5,386 nucleotides of DNA from an uncultured Neomegalonema sp. (lineage in GTDB: Bacteria; Pseudomonadota; Alphaproteobacteria; Rhodobacterales; Rhodobacteraceae). Location: contig CALDZQ010000194.1 in assembly GCA_937944035.1 (NCBI GenBank), positions 1-5,386 of the forward strand, given 5' to 3'. The notes below the pieces were generated by a model. The model saw only the letters and a list, made by a program, of their open reading frames with translations. It was not told where the DNA came from and did no database searches. Below, one piece after another: positions 1 through 3,970 of the stretch (positions are counted from its first letter, which is position 1; every line of letters begins with the position of its first letter). The position numbers were made by a program, and so were the translations under genes.

Positions 1-1127
1 GCCGCGAGGGCGAAGGCGGCGGCTTCGGCGAGGATTGTGCCGCCGCCCGCCATCGCGTTTTCGCGCATCCGGTCCGCGTCCGCCTCCAGCGATACCGCGA
101 TGTCTTGGGCGTGGCGCAGGGCGGCCCCTGTGGCCATCACCATCTGCGGCAGGATCATCCATTCGAGCGCCCAAGCGGTTGAGTCGCGCTCCTCCGCATG
201 GATCAGTGCCTGATGCGCGCCGCCGATTTGGGTGGCGTTGAAACGGGCGAGGGTTACGAGGGTTTCCGCCGCGACAGGGTTGGATTTTTGCGGCATCGTT
301 GACGATCCGCCGCCCCGCCCCGCGCGGACTTCGCCGATTTCTGAGCGGCTGAGCAGGATCAGATCGCCACCCGTCTTGCCCAGCACCCCCGTGAGAAGCG
401 ACAGCCATCCGGCCAGCTCGACCAGTGTATCGCGCTCGCTGTGCCAGGGTTTGGGCGGACAGCCGAGATCGAGTTTGCGCGCCAGTGCCGCCATCACGGC
501 GATGCCGTCCTGTCCGAAAACGCCCAACGTGCCCGATGCGCCGCCGAGTTGGACGACCAGCAGGCGGGGCTTTAACGCCGCCAGCCGGTCGCGACATCGC
601 TGCAACGGCGCGATCCATCCGGCGATGCGCAGGCCGAAGGTGGTCGGGGTTGCGATTTGTGAGCGGGTGCGGGCGGCCATGATTGTGTGCGCGTGGCGGT
701 CCGCTTCGACGCAGAGCGCTGCGATAAGCGTATCAAGCCGTGCTTCGATGATCGTGAGCGCGGCGCGCAGCCGCAGGATCAGAGCGGTGTCGATCACGTC
801 TTGCGAGGTTGCGCCCCAGTGAATGAACTGGCCCGCCTGCCCGCCGACATGCGTCCGCAACGCCTTGACCAGCGCGGGGATCGGGACGCCCGCAGCGGTG
901 AAGCCGTCGCGCAGGGTGGCGGGTGCAATGCGGCAGTTGCCCAGCGATTGCGCTATCCGTGCCGCAGCATCGGCAGGGATGATGCCCAGCGCGCCCTCAA
1001 CCTGTGCCAGCGCCGCCTCGAACGTGACCATCGCGGCGATTTCGGCCTCGTCCGAGAAATGCGTTGCCAGTTCATTATCGCCGAACAAACCGCCAGACAG
1101 CGGGGAGTCGAACGGCGAGACCGCCAT
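1..1127 (-). CDS. pcaB: 3-carboxy-cis,cis-muconate cycloisomerase (PcaB), C-terminus cut by window edge
   Basis: Cycloisomerase of the protocatechuate branch: it converts 3-carboxy-cis,cis-muconate, the product of PcaHG, to gamma-carboxymuconolactone in the cytoplasm. The frame was read on the minus strand from ATG at 1127-1125 and stays open for 375 codons to position 1, so the last part of the protein lies outside. It belongs to the fumarase/aspartase/argininosuccinate lyase superfamily. HWGATSQDVIDTA is at residues 103-115, and the family signature GGSSTMPQKSNPV at 273-285 carries the flexible-loop serines (S275, S276). ARTRSQ at 152-157 matches the conserved region preceding the central helices. 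The helical C-terminal part ends at the edge in an alanine-rich segment (about 360-375), usually close to the end of short alphaproteobacterial PcaB proteins. The start overlaps the stop of the BKACE gene as TGATG, with a modest GAGAG sequence 7 bases upstream. The pca context makes pcaB far more likely than another superfamily lyase such as adenylosuccinate lyase. Confidence 0.93.
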   Translation of the reverse strand, partial: MAVSPFDSPLSGGLFGDNELATHFSDEAEIAAMVTFEAALAQVEGALGIIPADAAARIAQSLGNCRIAPATLRDGFTAAGVPIPALVKALRTHVGGQAGQFIHWGATSQDVIDTALILRLRAALTIIEARLDTLIAALCVEADRHAHTIMAARTRSQIATPTTFGLRIAGWIAPLQRCRDRLAALKPRLLVVQLGGASGTLGVFGQDGIAVMAALARKLDLGCPPKPWHSERDTLVELAGWLSLLTGVLGKTGGDLILLSRSEIGEVRAGRGGGSSTMPQKSNPVAAETLVTLARFNATQIGGAHQALIHAEERDSTAWALEWMILPQMVMATGAALRHAQDIAVSLEADADRMRENAMAGGGTILAEAAAFALA

Positions 1128-1957
1128 CAGGCCGCTCTCAATTCAAGGATTGCGCGGGCCTGGGCGGGGGTTGCGACGGGGCGCTCGTATTTTTCGCACA
1201 GGTCAACGCAGCGTTGAATCAGCGCGGCATTGGACGGCGCAAGACGGTCTTTGTCGAGCCGCACATTATCTTCCAGCCCCGCCCGCGTATGTCCCCCGGC
1301 GGCAATGCTCCACTCGTTCAACACGATCTGGTTCGGCCCGATCCCCGCGCCGCACCATTGCGCATCGGGGATCAGACGCCGGACCGTCTTGATATAATAA
1401 TCGAAAACATCGCGATCCACAGGCATCGCGTTCTTCACGCCCATCACGAACTGCACGTACAGCTTGCCGGGGATGCGCCCGTCTTTGTTCATTGCCGCCG
1501 CGTGGTGGATATGGCTGAGGTCAAACGCCTCGATTTCAGGCTTGATCGCGTAGGTCCGCATTTCGGAGACCAGCCATTCGACCAATTCCGGCGGGTTCTC
1601 GTACACCCGTGTCGGGAAGTTGTTCGAGCCGACCGAGAGCGAGGCCATGTCCGGACGCAGCGGCAGCATTCCGCCGCGCTCACGCCCCGCGCCGGAGCGT
1701 CCGCCCGTGGAAAGCTGGACGATCATGCCGGGGCAGTGCTTTTCGATCCCCTCCTTGAGGCGGGCGAATTTTTCGGGATCGGAACTGGGGGTTTGGTCGT
1801 CATTGCGGACATGGCAATGGGCGATGGCAGCGCCCGTCTCGAAGGCTTCATGGGTGCTTTCGATTTGCTCGGCCACCGTGATCGGCACGGCGGGGTTGGC
1901 GGCCTTGGTCGGGACGGAACCTGTGATGGCGACGCAGAGGATGCAAGGGTTGCTCAT
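1127..1957 (-). CDS. Beta-keto acid cleavage enzyme (BKACE, DUF849 family), possibly acting on beta-ketoadipate
   Basis: The protein has 276 residues, the usual length of the family, whose best-known member is Kce (3-keto-5-aminohexanoate cleavage enzyme). Family members are metal-dependent TIM-barrel enzymes that condense a beta-keto acid with acetyl-CoA and release acetoacetate and a new acyl-CoA. Visible hallmarks are HCHVR at 47-51 (metal ligands H47 and H49), QLSTGG at 81-86, EIEAFD at 141-146, and GGHTRAGLEDN at 221-231, with R225, the third metal ligand E229 and D230. The N-terminal motif is AITGSVPTK (10-18). In Kce, as I recall it, a glutamate near residue 14 contacts the substrate amino group; here that place is V15, which argues for a non-amino substrate. 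The start ATG has AGGAG 6 bases upstream, overlapping the pcaG stop. The gene lies inside the pca operon, so beta-ketoadipate is the most economical substrate guess, giving succinyl-CoA and acetoacetate. Family assignment is firm; the substrate is inference. Confidence 0.9.
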   Translation of the reverse strand: MSNPCILCVAITGSVPTKAANPAVPITVAEQIESTHEAFETGAAIAHCHVRNDDQTPSSDPEKFARLKEGIEKHCPGMIVQLSTGGRSGAGRERGGMLPLRPDMASLSVGSNNFPTRVYENPPELVEWLVSEMRTYAIKPEIEAFDLSHIHHAAAMNKDGRIPGKLYVQFVMGVKNAMPVDRDVFDYYIKTVRRLIPDAQWCGAGIGPNQIVLNEWSIAAGGHTRAGLEDNVRLDKDRLAPSNAALIQRCVDLCEKYERPVATPAQARAILELRAA

Positions 1958-1963
1958 GTCAGG

Positions 1964-1968
1964 CTCCT
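1964..1968 (-). promoter_or_regulatory. Ribosome binding site of the BKACE gene
   Basis: The minus strand reads AGGAG here, 6 bases before the ATG at 1957. Its first two bases belong to the TAG stop codon of pcaG. This is the only junction in the operon with a gap (9 bases) rather than an overlap. The gene has its own good Shine-Dalgarno, so it can be initiated independently of pcaG translation. Confidence 0.7.
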
Positions 1969-2578
1969 AAATATCGAAGAAAATCGTCTCACGCCCGCCC
2001 TGCAAGCGGACATCAAAGCGGTACGCGCCCTGCCCCGTCTTTTCAGCGATCAGCGTCGGTATCCGGTTTTTATGCTCCAGCCGCGTCAGCACCGGGTCTT
2101 CGGTATTTGCGGCATCCTCGTCGGGGAAGTATATCCGCGTGTGCAGGCCCGTGTTAATGCCGCGCGCGACGATCCACAGCGTGATGTGCGGGGCCATCAT
2201 GCGCCCGTCTTTGAAGGGCACGCGGCCCGGTTTGATCGTCTCGAACACCCATTCGCCCGTGGCGTAATCGCCCGCTTTGCGTCCCCATCCGGTGAAATGG
2301 GGATCGGCTTGCCCGCGCGGGTCGTTGCCGGGGTAGAGGCCCGCCGCATCCGCTTGCCATATCTCGACCATCACGTCTTTCAGGGGCGCGTCCATGCCGT
2401 CGAAGACTGTGCCGCAAAGCGTAATGCGCGTCCCTTGGGTCTGTTCATCGACCATCCGCGCGCCGAGGTCTTCGGGGTAGACGCCGTTGATGCCGCAGAA
2501 ATTGGGGGTGCAGCCGATATGCACATACGGTCCGGCGGTCTGTGAGGGGCTTTCTTTGAGATAGGGAAGCTTTTGCAT
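1967..2578 (-). CDS. pcaG: Protocatechuate 3,4-dioxygenase alpha subunit
   Basis: This is the alpha subunit of the intradiol ring-cleaving dioxygenase, which pairs with PcaH and opens protocatechuate to 3-carboxy-cis,cis-muconate. It has 203 residues, typical for PcaG. The N-terminal SQTAGPYVHIG (12-22) is the classic alpha-subunit opening that reaches the active site. EIWQADAAGLYP (72-83) is the intradiol fold signature, and MMAPHITLWIVARGINTGLH (127-146) is the conserved core. The iron site is vestigial, as expected for alpha: compared with PcaH, V120 occupies the place of the second tyrosine and T133 that of the second histidine, while Y82 and H131 remain. The ATG shares one base with the pcaH stop (TGATG) and is preceded by a strong GGAGG. 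It is followed after 9 bases by the BKACE gene. The pairing with an adjacent PcaH excludes catechol or hydroxyquinol dioxygenases, which lack this two-subunit arrangement. Confidence 0.97.
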   Translation of the reverse strand: MQKLPYLKESPSQTAGPYVHIGCTPNFCGINGVYPEDLGARMVDEQTQGTRITLCGTVFDGMDAPLKDVMVEIWQADAAGLYPGNDPRGQADPHFTGWGRKAGDYATGEWVFETIKPGRVPFKDGRMMAPHITLWIVARGINTGLHTRIYFPDEDAANTEDPVLTRLEHKNRIPTLIAEKTGQGAYRFDVRLQGGRETIFFDI

Positions 2579-3303
2579 CAGTTGCCCTCCATCCGGTTCT
2601 CGAACACCGTTGACCGCCGCCCGCGCAGGACGATGTCGAAGCGGTACGCGCGTGCGTCCATAGGGATTGTCGCTTGCGGATCATAAAGGGCCGTGAGGCT
2701 GTCGATGGCGTCCTGAGACGGGATCGTGCGGACAATCGGGCAGAGCGCAATCATCGGATCGCCCTCGAAATACATCTGTGTGATAAGGCGTTGCGCAAAG
2801 CCGGAGCCGAACACAGAAAAATGGATATGCGCGGGGCGCCAGTCGTTCGGGCCGTTCGGCCACGGATATGCGCCGGGCTTGATCGTGCGGATTGCGTAGC
2901 TACCATCCCCGCCCGTCAGCACCCGCCCGCAGCCGCCGAAATTGGGATCGAGGGCGGCGAGATAGCTTTCCTTCGCATGACGATAGCGCCCGCCCGCGTT
3001 GGCTTGCCAAACCTCCAGCAGCGCGCCCGGCACGCCGCGCCCGTTTTCGTCCTGGACCCGCCCGTGGACGATGATCCGCTGGCCGATTGGCATCTCGCCG
3101 GGTTTGGCGAAGTTGAGGATCAGGTCGCCGTCGAGCGGGCCGAGCTGATGATGGCCGAAGACGGGTCCGGTCATCTCTGACAGCGTGTTGTCCAGCGACA
3201 GGGCCGCGCGGGTCGGAGAGCGCAGGATGGAGCTTTTGTAACCGGCGCTGTAAGCGGGCGGATGGCGCGCGGGATCGCGTTGGAAGAAGGGTCCGCCGGT
3301 CAT
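2578..3303 (-). CDS. pcaH: Protocatechuate 3,4-dioxygenase beta subunit (iron-binding)
   Basis: This is the beta subunit of protocatechuate 3,4-dioxygenase and carries the catalytic non-heme Fe(III). It has 241 residues from ATG at 3303. The iron ligands are visible with exact family spacing: Y107 (in GGRYRH), Y146 (in PGAYPW), H159 and H161 (in WRPAHIHF). They correspond to Y408, Y447, H460 and H462 of the Pseudomonas putida enzyme, and R156 corresponds to its catalytic R457. LLEVWQANAGGRYRH (95-109) is the intradiol dioxygenase signature. The C-terminal RAYRFDIVLRGRRSTVFEN is typical of PcaH. The frame stays open upstream to about 3552, but that extension lies on top of pcaC in another frame and has no family similarity, so ATG 3303 was chosen. 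This start overlaps the pcaC stop as ATGA and has no strong Shine-Dalgarno, which suggests translational coupling. The 3' end overlaps the pcaG start by one base. Confidence 0.97.
   Translation of the reverse strand: MTGGPFFQRDPARHPPAYSAGYKSSILRSPTRAALSLDNTLSEMTGPVFGHHQLGPLDGDLILNFAKPGEMPIGQRIIVHGRVQDENGRGVPGALLEVWQANAGGRYRHAKESYLAALDPNFGGCGRVLTGGDGSYAIRTIKPGAYPWPNGPNDWRPAHIHFSVFGSGFAQRLITQMYFEGDPMIALCPIVRTIPSQDAIDSLTALYDPQATIPMDARAYRFDIVLRGRRSTVFENRMEGN
2586..2590 (-). promoter_or_regulatory. Ribosome binding site of pcaG
   Basis: The minus strand reads GGAGG, 7 bases before the pcaG ATG at 2578. It lies within the last codons of pcaH (Met-Glu-Gly-Asn-stop). This strong site supports the chosen pcaG start and would help balanced expression of the alpha and beta subunits. 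Confidence 0.7.
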
Positions 3304-3680
3304 AGCGCGACGCCCATTTCGGCGTAGGTTTGCTTCATCACTTTGAACGCACGGTTCGCCGCCGGAACGCCCGCGTAGACGGCGACGTGCATCATGGTTT
3401 CGCGCAGGTCTTCCGGTGTTGCGCCCGTGTTGGCGCTGGCCCGCACATGCATCGCGACCTCGTCCCAATGGCCCAGCGCGGCGAGTAAGGCGAGGGTTAT
3501 CATCGAGCGTTCGCGGTCCGTGAGGCCGTCGCGCGCCCAGACCGACCCCCACGCGCCCTCGGTGATGAAGCGCTGGAACGGTTCGTCGAATCCGGTTTCA
3601 GCGGCCTCGGCCCGATCAACATGGGCGTCCCCCAGCACGGCGCGGCGGGTGGCCGTGCCTCTATCAAATTGCTCGCTCAT
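3300..3680 (-). CDS. pcaC: 4-carboxymuconolactone decarboxylase
   Basis: The enzyme decarboxylates gamma-carboxymuconolactone to beta-ketoadipate enol-lactone, the step after PcaB. It has 126 residues from ATG at 3680, within the usual size for stand-alone PcaC, so it is not a PcaD-PcaC (PcaL-type) fusion. Motifs are RRAVLGDAHVDRA (12-24), the opening of true PcaC proteins, then LTDRERSMITLALLAALG (53-70), HVRASANTGATPEDLRE (78-94) and HVAVYAGVPAANRA (98-111), all characteristic of the carboxymuconolactone decarboxylase fold. No CxxC motif is present, so it is not an AhpD-type alkylhydroperoxidase. ATG 3680 fits the family N-terminus but lacks an evident Shine-Dalgarno. An in-frame TTG at 3716 has GAGG 6 bases upstream and would add 12 residues. 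The stop overlaps the pcaH start as ATGA. It is the first gene of the visible operon; pcaD, often next to it, is not found upstream. Confidence 0.95.
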   Translation of the reverse strand: MSEQFDRGTATRRAVLGDAHVDRAEAAETGFDEPFQRFITEGAWGSVWARDGLTDRERSMITLALLAALGHWDEVAMHVRASANTGATPEDLRETMMHVAVYAGVPAANRAFKVMKQTYAEMGVAL

Positions 3681-3712
3681 GCAGCCAAATTGGGCCGGAT
3701 ATGCATCATCAT
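3677..3712 (-). other. Possible 11-codon leader frame coupled to pcaC
   Basis: On the minus strand an ATG at 3712 opens the frame MMMHIRPNLAA. Its TGA stop overlaps the pcaC ATG as ATGA, the same overlap type seen between pcaC and pcaH. GAGG (3726-3723) lies 10 bases upstream of this ATG, while pcaC itself has no clear ribosome site. Ribosomes could enter here and reinitiate on pcaC. Any gene beginning ATGA gives such an overlap by chance, and the same GAGG could instead serve the in-frame TTG at 3716, so this stays tentative. Confidence 0.2.
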
Positions 3713-3790
3713 GCAAGCGGAACCTCGCGGAAGGTGGGCAATTGCTTGTGGGCTGTCAGGATTCCGGGGGGTATCCATTCTTGTTCCTTC

Positions 3791-3803
3791 AGAGATGATC
3801 TCT
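3791..3803. repeat. Perfect 13-base palindrome (6-1-6), candidate operator
   Basis: AGAGAT-G-ATCTCT is an exact inverted repeat. It lies immediately downstream of a minus-strand TTGACA hexamer (3810-3805), the place where a repressor or a twist-sensing activator would cover the promoter spacer of pcaC. The arm length suits a dimeric regulator. No regulator gene in the window can be assigned to it. Confidence 0.4.
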
Positions 3804-3804
3804 C

Positions 3805-3810
3805 TGTCAA
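3805..3810 (-). promoter_or_regulatory. Possible -35 hexamer (TTGACA) facing pcaC
   Basis: The minus strand reads a consensus TTGACA about 125 bases upstream of the pcaC ATG. At spacers of 16 to 18 bases the following hexamers (AGGAAC, GGAACA, GAACAA) are poor matches to TATAAT, so if this is a promoter it probably needs an activator. A chance hexamer is quite possible. Confidence 0.25.
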
Positions 3811-3827
3811 TCGGGTCTGGATTGTCA
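3805..3827. repeat. Imperfect inverted repeat TGTCAATC-N7-GATTGTCA
   Basis: Two 8-base arms are complementary except at one position. The repeat shares its right arm with the inverted repeat at 3821-3842 and its left arm with the TTGACA hexamer. Together these give a run of four TGTC/GACA half-sites in about 40 bases, as expected for a cooperative operator. Confidence 0.35.
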
Positions 3828-3842
3828 GCCTTCGCAGACAAT
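3821..3842. repeat. Inverted repeat ATTGTC-N10-GACAAT
   Basis: The 6-base arms are perfect and separated by 10 bases. The arrangement fits the size of a dimeric regulator site, including the loose T-N11-A style of LysR-type regulators, but the spacing is not diagnostic. Confidence 0.35.
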
Positions 3843-3902
3843 GACACCGTCTCTGATGCCAGTTTTTGAATGATCCCCAGTTTGGTAAGCATTTCGACAT
3901 TT

Positions 3903-3953
3903 CCGGATTGCAATCAGGCCCAATGTGCTGTTGCTGGTCAGCCGGATTCAGGC
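3903..3953. repeat. Short direct repeat CCGGATT...CAGGC upstream of the GMC gene
   Basis: The first copy (3903-3919) reads CCGGATT-GCAAT-CAGGC and the second (3942-3953) reads CCGGATT-CAGGC, so they differ by a 5-base insertion. The first copy contains the perfect palindrome GATTGCAATC (3906-3915). Both lie within 70 bases upstream of the GMC start and could be regulator sites for that gene. Confidence 0.25.
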
Positions 3954-3970
3954 GGTGTGAGAGACCGGAA

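Larger units (their letters stand above)
3681..3970. promoter_or_regulatory. Divergent intergenic control region between pcaC and the GMC oxidoreductase
   Basis: These 290 bases separate the two divergent transcription units and are visibly richer in A+T than the flanking genes. The region must hold the promoters for pcaC (leftward) and the GMC gene (rightward), unless the pca genes are read from elsewhere. It contains a 13-base palindrome at 3791-3803, inverted repeats at 3805-3827 and 3821-3842, a 10-base palindrome at 3906-3915 and a direct repeat at 3903-3953. I found no match to the PcaQ-type operator I remember from Sinorhizobium (ATAACC-N4-GGTTAA), and no complete sigma-70 promoter with a good -10. 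Open frames here have codon use unlike the neighbours and resemble nothing I recognise. Confidence 0.6.

Noticed and set aside
232..1392. Overlapping plus-strand frames of 176 to 196 codons opposite pcaB
   Set aside because: They lie antisense to pcaB, whose minus-strand frame is open for 375 codons and holds the superfamily signature.
1064..2545. A 493-codon open frame on the plus strand opposite pcaG and the BKACE gene
   Set aside because: It is antisense to two genes with clear family motifs. Long antisense frames are common in high-GC DNA with biased third positions, and the translation resembles no known protein.
3304..3552. N-terminal extension of PcaH upstream of ATG 3303
   Set aside because: It would lie on top of pcaC in a different frame and extend PcaH well past its family length. 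The ATGA overlap start gives a normal 241-residue protein.
3681..3970. Transcription terminator, tRNA, CRISPR or insertion-sequence remnant in the intergenic region
   Set aside because: No GC-rich hairpin followed by a T run, no tRNA-like fold, no spaced repeat array and no transposase-like frame could be seen.
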